A stretch of DNA of 8,877 nt from Candidatus Omnitrophota bacterium (GCA_016939345.1 JAFGHG010000020.1:1-8877), one strand, 5' to 3'. Positions 1 to 5,605 are shown, counted from the stretch's first letter. Notes: generated by a model not told the origin, from the letters alone. Numbers and translations are program-made.

Positions 1-322
1 GCGACTTCAGTTCAGCTAATGCAGCACTATGAAAAAAAACTTCAGTTTCTGAAATAATCTCATCCAATGACTCTTTAGATTTAATACTAAGGTTTTGTGC
101 AGAAATATCTCCCTCGATAACTGATAGATTTCTGAAAATTTCTTCTCTAATGGTATCGTCCCAAAATTTTAAAAGTCCAATAACTCTATCATATGGAATT
201 TTATTTTTCTTACCTCTAGCTAAAGCATAAACCTTATGACCATTCTCAAGCAAAACCTTAAGCAAATAAGATCCTACTAATCCTGTAGCTCCTGTCAAAA
301 ATACTGTTCGCTTACTTTTCAT
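1..322 (-). CDS. Thioester-reductase-like SDR (NAD_binding_4 / male-sterility type), N-terminal part, cut by left edge
   Basis: Read on the minus strand from ATG at 322, an open frame of 107 codons continues to the window edge without a stop. It opens with a Rossmann beta strand and a TGATGLVG dinucleotide-binding loop (residues 10-17), then VYALAR (31-36), a VIEGDIS segment (68-74) and an HSAA segment (98-101). This order matches extended SDRs of the thioester reductase / fatty acyl reductase family (GxxGxxG, L-x-R, GDl, H-x-AA). Such enzymes reduce a carrier- or CoA-bound acyl thioester to aldehyde or alcohol with NAD(P)H. The start overlaps the end of the upstream ketosynthase gene by 11 bp, which suggests translational coupling and a role in the same pathway, perhaps reductive release. 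The active-site Tyr-x-x-x-Lys lies outside the window. An ordinary sugar epimerase or another extended SDR remains possible, so the substrate is inference. Confidence 0.8.
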   Translation of the reverse strand, partial: MKSKRTVFLTGATGLVGSYLLKVLLENGHKVYALARGKKNKIPYDRVIGLLKFWDDTIREEIFRNLSVIEGDISAQNLSIKSKESLDEIISETEVFFHSAALAELKS

Positions 323-1532
323 TTATCGCCTCAAACACCACACAGCAATTATTGCCGCCGAAGGCAAAGCCGTTGTTTAGAACTGTTTGTATTTTCTGCT
401 TTCTTGAACTATTTGGGACGCAGTCAATTTCACAATCTGGATCAGGGGTTTCATAATTTATTGTCGGCGGAATTAGGCCCTGTTTCAAAGCAAGACAACA
501 CGCACCTGATTGAATAGATGATGATGCTCCCATAGTATGGCCTAGCATTGATTTTATAGAGCTGACTGGCAATTTCTTAGAGTTTTCTCCAAAAAGCTCT
601 TTTATAGCCTGCACCTCGCTTTTATCATTAGCCGGAGTGCCTGTTCCATGGGCACATATATAGTCTATTTCTTTCGGCTTTTTCCCGGAATCAGCTAAAG
701 CATTGCTCATTGCCCTGGCAATACCTTTTGGATCAGGTGCTGTGGGATGGTAAGCATCACAGGATAATCCATAACCCAAAACCTCGGCATAAATAGTAGC
801 ATTTCGCTTTATTGCTGACTCTAAAGATTCTAAAAGAAGTATCCCGGCTCCCTCACCTAGTATCATGCCGTTTCTGTTTTTATCAAAAGGCCGGCATTTA
901 TCAGAACTCATGGCATAAAGCCGCTGGAAACCCACAAAAGCAAGGTGCGAAAAAGCTTCAGCCCCGCCGGTTAAGGCAAAATTCAAATCACCGTTTCTGA
1001 TCAAATCAAATCCATAACCAACAGCATAATTACCAGCAGCACAAGCAGTAGGAAAAAGACAATTTGCACCCATGGCTTTAAAGTGTATTCCTACATTAGC
1101 GGAAATATTATTAACCGAAGCTTGAAAAATTTTAATCCTGTCTACTTCTTTAAGTCCGCCTTTAGCCCAGGAAGTAATCAGCTCCTCCATAGGCCGTTCG
1201 CCGATCGTTGTTCCAATAATAACCCCAAATTTTTTTTGAACTATATCTGAATATAGAAGGTTTGCATCATCTATTGCTAATTGCGAAGCTGCAATGGCTA
1301 GCTGAGAGGTCCGGCCTAAAAATTTTATTCTCCTTTTTGATATAAAATCTACCGGATTAAAGTTTTTTACTTCTCCCCCGTAGTGGCATTTGAATTCGCT
1401 GGTATCAAAAGAAGATATTTCGGATATTCCGGATTTTCCTTTTGAGATAGCGCTCCAGAAAGCATCTTTTCCAATGCCAACTGATGAGACTATGCCTATA
1501 CCTGTGACTACTACGCGTCGTTTGCTGCTCAT
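312..1532 (-). CDS. Beta-ketoacyl-ACP synthase (FabF-like, KS-alpha type), catalytically intact
   Basis: A 406-residue thiolase-fold condensing enzyme, the usual full length for FabF/KS-alpha. The catalytic set is complete: Cys164 in PTACAAG, His295 in AHGTGTP, Lys327 and His332 in IKSMLGH. The C-terminal glycine-rich segment NNGFAFGGNN (386-395) is also present. It should catalyse decarboxylative Claisen condensation of malonyl-ACP with an acyl chain in the cytoplasm. The neighbouring ketosynthase-fold gene (2049-3278) is related along its whole length but lacks every catalytic residue, so this protein is the likely active half of a KS/CLF-type heterodimer. ATG at 1532 is chosen because the family's N-terminal VVVTGIGIVS strand follows at once. 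No good Shine-Dalgarno sequence precedes it. The stop at 312-314 lies inside the start of the downstream SDR. A plain FabF acting alone is the alternative, but the context favours a dedicated pathway enzyme. Confidence 0.93.
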   Translation of the reverse strand: MSSKRRVVVTGIGIVSSVGIGKDAFWSAISKGKSGISEISSFDTSEFKCHYGGEVKNFNPVDFISKRRIKFLGRTSQLAIAASQLAIDDANLLYSDIVQKKFGVIIGTTIGERPMEELITSWAKGGLKEVDRIKIFQASVNNISANVGIHFKAMGANCLFPTACAAGNYAVGYGFDLIRNGDLNFALTGGAEAFSHLAFVGFQRLYAMSSDKCRPFDKNRNGMILGEGAGILLLESLESAIKRNATIYAEVLGYGLSCDAYHPTAPDPKGIARAMSNALADSGKKPKEIDYICAHGTGTPANDKSEVQAIKELFGENSKKLPVSSIKSMLGHTMGASSSIQSGACCLALKQGLIPPTINYETPDPDCEIDCVPNSSRKQKIQTVLNNGFAFGGNNCCVVFEAINEK

Positions 1533-1570
1533 GTATTCGTCTTTTACTTACCGAGAGAACCCAAAGTTTT

Positions 1571-1620
1571 AATTTCGAATATCGAATATCGAAATCCGAA
1601 ACAAATTTAAAATTCGAATG
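1571..1620. repeat. Left TTCGAA-rich flank of the four-helix-bundle gene
   Basis: This AT-rich stretch between the four-helix-bundle gene and the ketosynthase is built from repeated ATTCGAA / ATATCGAA words. Twelve bases, cgaaatccgaaa at 1590-1601, recur as the exact reverse complement at 2019-2030 on the other side of the four-helix-bundle gene. Such word-repeat flanks are what I recall around this gene family in candidate-phylum genomes (recollection, not checked). It contains no gene. Confidence 0.6.
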
Positions 1621-1627
1621 TTCAAAA

Positions 1628-2002
1628 TTATAAACTTTTTCTTAAAATAGCCCCAAATATATTCATTAATTCTGTTGCTTCTTTTACTAGAATCTTCGTC
1701 TGCTCTTGGTCATCTGAATTAGCAGAAGTCAACAGATTAAGCCAATACCTGCTTTCTTTTGCTTCCTTTCTGCATATTTTTATTCTATGAGAGAAATCCT
1801 TCTTGCTTAACGCTTCATTGGCCTCTATATAATTTGCTCCTACTGATCCTGAAGCTCTTACTAACTGTTTAATTAATTCAATATTTATGGTATTTTTGGA
1901 TATTTTTTTACAAAGTCTAATTGCATCTTTTGCAAATTTTTCAGTTCTTTCTTCTAAATCATATTGTTTATTTAAAGTTTTTGTCATTAGAATTTGTGTC
2001 AT
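1628..2002 (-). CDS. Four-helix-bundle protein (23S rRNA intervening-sequence / S23 family)
   Basis: A 124-residue, highly charged, entirely helical-looking protein without a signal or membrane segment. The family hallmarks are visible: an N-terminal LEERTEKFAKDAIRL helix (16-30), the central LVRASGSVGANYIEANEA turn (47-64), the SKKDFSHRIKICRKEAKES helix (66-84) and RYWLNLL (85-91). Members occur inside 23S rRNA intervening sequences, as Avd accessory proteins of diversity-generating retroelements, and as stand-alone genes. Their biochemical role is largely unknown, though nucleic-acid binding has been proposed. It sits between two ketosynthase-type genes and is flanked by inverted TTCGAA-rich repeats, so it looks inserted and is unlikely to act in the lipid pathway. 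Two in-frame starts exist, ATG at 2002 and ATG at 1987; neither has a clear ribosome-binding site. No reverse transcriptase is nearby, so there is no support for a diversity-generating retroelement. Confidence 0.9.
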   Translation of the reverse strand: MTQILMTKTLNKQYDLEERTEKFAKDAIRLCKKISKNTINIELIKQLVRASGSVGANYIEANEALSKKDFSHRIKICRKEAKESRYWLNLLTSANSDDQEQTKILVKEATELMNIFGAILRKSL

Positions 2003-2040
2003 TTGATATTGTTTCGAATTTCGGATTTCGTATTTCGGAC
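2003..2040. repeat. Right TTCGAA-rich flank of the four-helix-bundle gene
   Basis: This short AT-rich stretch lies between the stop of the chain-length-factor-like gene and the start of the four-helix-bundle gene. It carries three successive TTTCGAATTTCGGATTTCG-type words. Positions 2019-2030 are the exact reverse complement of 1590-1601, so the four-helix-bundle gene sits inside an inverted repeat whose arms are about 430 bases apart. Confidence 0.6.
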
Positions 2041-2048
2041 TTTAATAA

Positions 2049-3278
2049 CTAGTATTTTGCAATAACAGCAGTAGTATTACTGCCTCCTGGTCCAAAATTA
2101 TTTATTAAGACATTGTTTACAGCCTGGCTCTTGGCCTTATTGGGCACATAGTTTAAATCGCAAATATCGTATTTCTGCTGATAATTGATTGTGGGAGGGA
2201 TAAAGCCCTCTTTTATGGCTCCTATTGAAGCTGCCAGCTGTAAGAGGCCGCTGGCACTTACGCTTTCACCAAGCATAGATTTTATAGAGCTTACCGGAAT
2301 ATTTTTTGCATAAATATTAAAGACTTTTTTTATGGCTTCGGTCTCAAGCTCATCATGCTGGGCAACTGAATTTGCTGAGGCACTTATATAATCTATATCT
2401 TCCTCACCAAGACCAGCATGCGATAAGGAAACTCCCATGCTGCGCTGTAAGCCTATAGCCTGAGGAGTGTATTTAACTGCCCGGTATGCGTCAAAAGAAT
2501 TAGCCACGCTTAAGACTTTAGCATAGATATTGGCTTTTCTTTTTAAGGCTTCTTGTTCATCTTCTAAAATAACTACTCCTGCTCCTTCGCCAAGGACAAT
2601 GCCATTATGCCTTTTATCAAATGGACAGCTTATTTCTTCTCCTTTAATTCCTGCCAGAAACCCGACCTTATAAAAACCGACAAAATTGGAAAATGATAAG
2701 CTTTCAACTCCGGCAATGACCACTCTCTTTGCTCTTCCGGCCCGGATAAACTCAACTGCATACTTTAAAGCATCTAAGCCGGCAGTATATCCGGTTGAAA
2801 TGGTAGTATTAAAGCCTTTTATCTTATAACGGATAGAAAGCTGGCTTGAAGGAAAATTCATAGTAGTAGGCGGAAAAAGCGCGGGATTGACAAATCTTGC
2901 TCCCACTTGCGCCTCTTCCTTTGAGAATTTTGCCAAGTCTGCAGAAATCGAAAGAGTAGTCGCAGTTACAACTCCTACGTCATAGGCACTATCATCTGTA
3001 ATCTCAAGCTTTGCGTCTTCAAGGGCTAATTTGGCAGCTGAGCAGACAAGCATTGTTGAACGGTCAAGGTTTCTTAAGCCTTTTGAGCCAAGATAGTCTT
3101 CCGGCTTAAAATCTTTGCACTCTCCGGCGGTTTTGGCTTTAAAATAAGTGGTGTCAAAAAGGCTTATGGGCTTTATGCCTGAACTTGCTTTTTTTAAAGC
3201 CTGCCAGAAATCATCTTTACCTATAGCATTAGGCGCAATCACGCCGATGCCGGTTATGACTGGGTTACTATTATTCAT
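2049..3278 (-). CDS. Chain-length-factor-like ketosynthase homologue lacking the catalytic triad
   Basis: A 409-residue, full-length condensing-enzyme fold, clearly homologous to the neighbouring ketosynthase (N-terminal VITGIGVIAPNAIGKDDFW, internal NGIVLGEGAGVVILE, C-terminal NNFGPGGSNTTAV). Aligning the motifs shows that the active Cys is Tyr164 (STGYTAG), the first His is Ser301 (YISASANS) and the second His is Glu338 (IKSMLGES). Only the conserved Lys333 remains. The frame is intact and the fold motifs are kept, so this is a specialised protein and not a decayed gene. Catalytically dead partners of this kind (KS-beta or chain length factor) dimerise with an active KS and shape the product cavity in type II polyketide and aryl-polyene systems. 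Pairing with the KS at 312-1532 is inference from synteny. The ATG at 3278 is followed directly by the first family strand. The leader contains a palindromic repeat that ends 12 bp before the start codon. Confidence 0.88.
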   Translation of the reverse strand: MNNSNPVITGIGVIAPNAIGKDDFWQALKKASSGIKPISLFDTTYFKAKTAGECKDFKPEDYLGSKGLRNLDRSTMLVCSAAKLALEDAKLEITDDSAYDVGVVTATTLSISADLAKFSKEEAQVGARFVNPALFPPTTMNFPSSQLSIRYKIKGFNTTISTGYTAGLDALKYAVEFIRAGRAKRVVIAGVESLSFSNFVGFYKVGFLAGIKGEEISCPFDKRHNGIVLGEGAGVVILEDEQEALKRKANIYAKVLSVANSFDAYRAVKYTPQAIGLQRSMGVSLSHAGLGEEDIDYISASANSVAQHDELETEAIKKVFNIYAKNIPVSSIKSMLGESVSASGLLQLAASIGAIKEGFIPPTINYQQKYDICDLNYVPNKAKSQAVNNVLINNFGPGGSNTTAVIAKY

Positions 3279-3290
3279 GTATTTGTCTTT

Positions 3291-3413
3291 CGTCTATCGG
3301 TTAGGGTTACGAGCCCCGTATCGGTAACGGTTATCGGTAACGTCTTGTATTCTATACGAACAACGTCACCGAACTACGAAACGGGCATCGTTACCGATAA
3401 ACGTAACCAATAG
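3291..3413. repeat. Palindromic intergenic repeat, copy A (about 120 bp)
   Basis: This element fills most of the gap between the response regulator and the chain-length-factor-like gene. Its ends are inverted (ctatcggtta at 3294-3303 against taaccaatag at 3404-3413, 9 of 10 pairing). Inside, ttatcggtaacg at 3331-3342 is the perfect reverse complement of 3389-3400, and a gtattctatac palindrome sits at the apex (3347-3357). The whole can fold as a long imperfect hairpin. The first 23 bp (3291-3313) recur exactly at 3845-3867, and 26 of 27 bp at 3383-3409 recur at 3899-3925. It has no coding potential, and resembles a REP- or MITE-like unit. In the transcript it would form structure just upstream of the next start codon. 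Confidence 0.8.
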
Positions 3414-3428
3414 AAAAATATAATTTCT

Positions 3429-3803
3429 TTATTTTATATTATTCCTAATGGCTTCTAAAAACTCTTCAGTATCAAAGGGTTTGTATATATAGGCTGCTAC
3501 TTTTAAATCGACTGCTGATTTATATTTTTCCTCATCAGCATAGCCGGTTATGATTATCTCTGGTATCAGGGGCTTGCCCGCTTCCTGGCGGTTCTCGCGG
3601 ATGACTTTTATGGTCTCTATACCGTCCATCAAGGGCATACGGATATCAGATACTATCAGGTCAAAGTCTTTTTCTTTGGCCCTCTCAATAGCATCAGCTC
3701 CGTTATTGGCAATCTCAACCTCATAGCCTTCTTTTTTTAATAACTTCTGTAAAGTCTTGGTTATGAGCTTTTCGTCTTCAATAATTAAAATCTTCTTTGC
3801 CAT
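3429..3803 (-). CDS. Single-domain response regulator (CheY-like receiver)
   Basis: A 124-residue protein made only of a receiver domain. The acidic pair Glu9-Asp10, phospho-acceptor Asp53 (LIVSDIRMP), Thr86 (IIITGYAD) and Lys108-Pro109 (YIYKPF) are all in place, so phosphorylation and the switch should work. There is no DNA-binding or enzymatic output domain, so it must act through protein contacts or as a phosphorelay intermediate. The start is certain: ATG at 3803 has a strong GGAGGAA Shine-Dalgarno site at 3808-3814. The gene stands apart from its neighbours, with palindromic repeats on both sides. The obvious candidate partner is the histidine kinase at 5606-7777, which has no receiver of its own. 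That pairing is inference from proximity. Confidence 0.95.
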   Translation of the reverse strand: MAKKILIIEDEKLITKTLQKLLKKEGYEVEIANNGADAIERAKEKDFDLIVSDIRMPLMDGIETIKVIRENRQEAGKPLIPEIIITGYADEEKYKSAVDLKVAAYIYKPFDTEEFLEAIRNNIK

Positions 3804-3807
3804 AAAA

Positions 3808-3814
3808 TTCCTCC
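3808..3814 (-). promoter_or_regulatory. Strong ribosome binding site of the response regulator
   Basis: The minus strand reads GGAGGAATTTTATG here, giving a GGAGGAA Shine-Dalgarno site four bases upstream of the ATG at 3803. It fixes the start of the response regulator and contrasts with the poor or missing sites before fabG, fabZ and both ketosynthase-type genes. Confidence 0.85.
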
Positions 3815-3844
3815 AAAAGATTTAAATTCCAAGCACCAATTTTC

Positions 3845-3925
3845 CGTCTATCGGTTAGGGTTACGAGGCCCGTATCGTAGTTGGGTGAGGGTAAAGTTGG
3901 GCATCGTTACTGATAAACGTAACCA
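3845..3925. repeat. Palindromic intergenic repeat, copy B (about 80 bp)
   Basis: This is a second, shorter copy of the element at 3291-3413, in the same orientation, in the gap between fabZ and the response regulator. The left 23 bp match copy A exactly, and the right 27 bp differ by one base (3911). The middle is about 38 bp shorter and mostly unrelated. A ggttacg/cgtaacc stem (3859-3865 with 3918-3924) and a gccc/gggc pairing allow a hairpin. It contains no gene. Possible roles are transcript stabilisation, partial termination after fabZ, or none. Confidence 0.78.
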
Positions 3926-3962
3926 TATATTCTATTCAAGACTACTAATATATTTATCGGAT

Positions 3963-4424
3963 TTAAGCACTGTTATCATCCTCTATCTTCACACCGAACG
4001 ATATGGATGCTTCGGCGACGACTTCATCAGCGACTATTGCCTTTGCTTTTATTATGCCTGCAGTAGCAACAAGCTTTTCAGCTTCAGCCTGTAAAAACAG
4101 CTGGGAGCCCGGCAAGACCGCCTTTTTAAATTTGGCTTCGACTTTGCCTAGATAATAAAGCGGCTTTTTTGCTGCTTGATCAGGCTTTAAAGCGGCATAA
4201 AGAATAATACTTGTCTGGGCCAGGGCCTCGACAATTATCACCCCGGGCATAATCGGCCGGCCGGGAAAATGGCCCTGGAAATAATACTCGTTGGCAGTCA
4301 CATCTTTTAAACAGGTGACTTTTCTTTCGTTGGTATTTATTTTTATTACTTTATCGATGAACAGGAAGGGGTATCTATGGGGCAAAATAGACCTGATTTT
4401 TTCAACACTCCATAAACTTTCCAT
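3963..4424 (-). CDS. fabZ: 3-hydroxyacyl-ACP dehydratase, FabZ type
   Basis: A 153-residue hotdog-fold dehydratase of normal FabZ length. The LPHRYPF signature is at 15-20 and the catalytic pair is His52 (QGHFPGRPIMPG) and Glu66 (IIVEALAQ). It removes water from 3-hydroxyacyl-ACP to give the trans-2-enoyl-ACP in the cytoplasm. It starts 7 bp after the ACP stop codon, with no Shine-Dalgarno site between them, so translation is probably coupled to the ACP gene. It is the last gene of a FabG-ACP-FabZ cassette. No enoyl reductase follows, so in this pathway its double bonds may be retained. FabZ is often a housekeeping gene, but placement beside a KS/CLF-type pair suggests a dedicated copy. Whether the genome has another copy cannot be seen here. 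Confidence 0.94.
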   Translation of the reverse strand: MESLWSVEKIRSILPHRYPFLFIDKVIKINTNERKVTCLKDVTANEYYFQGHFPGRPIMPGVIIVEALAQTSIILYAALKPDQAAKKPLYYLGKVEAKFKKAVLPGSQLFLQAEAEKLVATAGIIKAKAIVADEVVAEASISFGVKIEDDNSA

Positions 4425-4431
4425 GTCATTT

Positions 4432-4677
4432 TTATAAAAGTTCTTCGAGGAGATCGTAAATATCTTTTAGCGACTGAAGATTGGGAATTTTTTCTTCAGG
4501 AACAGGGGTCTTATATTTTTTCTCTATGCTGGCTACTATTTCAAGAGCCATCATGCTGTCAACTCCCAGGTCTTCAGTGAATTTAGCATCTTCGGCTAAA
4601 TCTGCTTCGGGTATTTCGGTAATATCTGAGACTAAAGATTTCACTTCTTGTTTTATCTTATCTATATTTTTAGCCAC
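4432..4677 (-). CDS. Acyl carrier protein, specialised (polyketide/polyene type)
   Basis: An 81-residue acidic carrier protein with the phosphopantetheine attachment site Ser41 in DLGVDSMMALEIV. It carries the growing chain as a thioester between KS, KR and DH. The residues after the serine (MMALEIV) differ from the usual DSLDTVELVM of primary fatty-acid ACPs and look more like discrete ACPs of type II polyketide or aryl-polyene loci, which supports a dedicated pathway. The start is GTG at 4677, chosen because AAGGAGGTG lies 5 bp upstream and overlaps the fabG stop codon. The gene begins 12 bp after fabG and ends 7 bp before fabZ. No phosphopantetheinyl transferase is in the window. Confidence 0.93.
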   Translation of the reverse strand: MAKNIDKIKQEVKSLVSDITEIPEADLAEDAKFTEDLGVDSMMALEIVASIEKKYKTPVPEEKIPNLQSLKDIYDLLEELL

Positions 4678-4682
4678 TTCAG

Positions 4683-4691
4683 CACCTCCTT
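4683..4691 (-). promoter_or_regulatory. Ribosome binding site of the ACP gene, overlapping the fabG stop
   Basis: The minus strand reads TAAGGAGGTGCTGAAGTG. The fabG stop TAA (4692-4690) runs straight into a near-perfect AAGGAGGTG Shine-Dalgarno site five bases before the GTG at 4677. This decides the non-ATG start and should allow strong ACP synthesis coupled to fabG. Confidence 0.85.
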
Positions 4692-5439
4692 AGGCTGCTA
4701 ATCCTCCGTCTATCTTAATGGCCTCGCCAGTTATATAGCTGGCTTTATCTGAGGCCAGGAATAAACAAACTTCAGCTACCTCTTCAGGTTTGCCTATGCG
4801 CTGAAAGGGTATCATCTTTAAAAGAGCTGTCCTTATGCTTTCATGCACGCTCTTAACCATATCAGTATCTATGTAGCCGGGGCAGACAGCATTAACCCTG
4901 ATATTATAACCGGCAACTTCCCTGGCCAAGGCCTTGGTAAAGCCGATTATTCCGGCTTTGGTTGCAGCATAATTGGTCTGACGCGGCGCTCCCACAATGC
5001 CGGTAATCGAACTTATATTAACAATACTGCCGCTTTTTTGTTTAAGCAAACTTATTATAGCGGCCCGGCTCATGTTAAAACAGCCGCCTAAGTTAGTATC
5101 TACAACATCCTTAAAATCAGCCTCTAGCATCATAGCCAGGGCCTTATCTCTTATTATACCAGCATTATTGACCAAAATATCGATTTTTTTAAGGTTTTTA
5201 AGGGTTTTTTGAATGACCTGCTGACACTGGCCAAAATCCCTCACATCAGCCTGCATAGCCAGACACTCTACTTTTAGGGCTTTTATCTTAGTTTGCAGTT
5301 CTTTTGCCTCATCCAGGCTTTTATTATAAGTGAAAACAATACTTGCTCCTTCCCGGGCAAAAGCCAAACAGCAAGCCCTGCCTATGCCCCGGGAGCCTCC
5401 GGTTATAATTGCTACCTTATCTTTAAGTAATTTAGCCAT
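4690..5439 (-). CDS. fabG: 3-oxoacyl-ACP reductase, FabG type
   Basis: A 249-residue classical SDR of typical FabG length. The cofactor loop TGGSRGIG is at 13-20, Asp65 is in QADVRD, NNAG is at 91-94 and Asn116 is in VDTNLGG. The catalytic Ser144, Tyr157 and Lys161 are present (NISS, NYAATKAG), followed by VCPGYIDTDM and a C-terminal ITGEAIKIDGGLA. It reduces 3-oxoacyl-ACP to (3R)-hydroxyacyl-ACP with NADPH. It is the first gene of the FabG-ACP-FabZ cassette and lies directly behind a strong predicted promoter. The ATG at 5439 has no Shine-Dalgarno site, and the predicted transcript start would be only about 10 bases upstream, so it may be translated from a nearly leaderless mRNA. Confidence 0.94.
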   Translation of the reverse strand: MAKLLKDKVAIITGGSRGIGRACCLAFAREGASIVFTYNKSLDEAKELQTKIKALKVECLAMQADVRDFGQCQQVIQKTLKNLKKIDILVNNAGIIRDKALAMMLEADFKDVVDTNLGGCFNMSRAAIISLLKQKSGSIVNISSITGIVGAPRQTNYAATKAGIIGFTKALAREVAGYNIRVNAVCPGYIDTDMVKSVHESIRTALLKMIPFQRIGKPEEVAEVCLFLASDKASYITGEAIKIDGGLAA

Positions 5440-5455
5440 ATCTTATCTAGGCTTT

Positions 5456-5484
5456 ATTATATACCTATAATGCCATAATGCCAA
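5456..5484 (-). promoter_or_regulatory. Predicted sigma70 promoter of the fabG-ACP-fabZ cassette
   Basis: On the minus strand a TTGGCA -35 box (5484-5479), a 17-bp spacer and a perfect TATAAT -10 box (5461-5456) stand just before fabG. The likely start of transcription, about seven bases beyond the -10 box, falls near 5449, leaving a leader of roughly 10 bases to the ATG at 5439. The spacer repeats the word GGCATTAT. The rest of the 5485-5605 gap is AT-rich and holds no gene or clear terminator that I can see. The prediction rests on consensus match and spacing alone. Confidence 0.65.
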
Positions 5485-5605
5485 CTATCTTGAATAAATC
5501 CCAAATTCCAATAGCCAAAGCCCAAATAAATTCTAAATATCAATACTCAAATAATAAAATAAATATTTGGTTAAATATTAAATGAACAGATTTAATTGCC
5601 CTAGT

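Noticed and set aside
812..1572. Plus-strand open frames at 812-1000 and 1390-1572
   Set aside because: They lie antisense inside the ketosynthase gene, show no recognisable family motifs and are shadows of its codon pattern.
1628..2002. Diversity-generating retroelement (the four-helix-bundle protein as Avd)
   Set aside because: No reverse transcriptase, template repeat or variable repeat is seen in the window. The stand-alone four-helix-bundle assignment is sufficient.
2049..3278. Chain-length-factor-like gene as a pseudogene
   Set aside because: The frame is open over the whole length of a ketosynthase, fold motifs are conserved and the gene is syntenic with an active KS, so loss of the triad looks functional.
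3291..3428. Separate sigma70 promoter for the chain-length-factor-like gene
   Set aside because: A TAGAAT-like -10 word occurs inside the repeat, but no acceptable -35 box lies at the right distance.
3291..3925. CRISPR array or tandem repeat from the two palindromic copies
   Set aside because: There are only two copies, about 550 bp apart, with a gene between them and no regular spacing or cas genes.
3885..4094. Plus-strand open frame across repeat copy B and the end of fabZ
   Set aside because: It covers palindromic repeat and antisense fabZ sequence; the protein has no recognisable domain.
4481..5212. Plus-strand open frames at 4481-4693, 4843-5091 and 4997-5212
   Set aside because: They are antisense to the ACP and fabG genes, which have complete catalytic motifs on the minus strand.
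5485..5605. Rho-independent terminator after the histidine kinase
   Set aside because: The gap is AT-rich with short AT palindromes only; there is no GC-rich stem followed by a T run.
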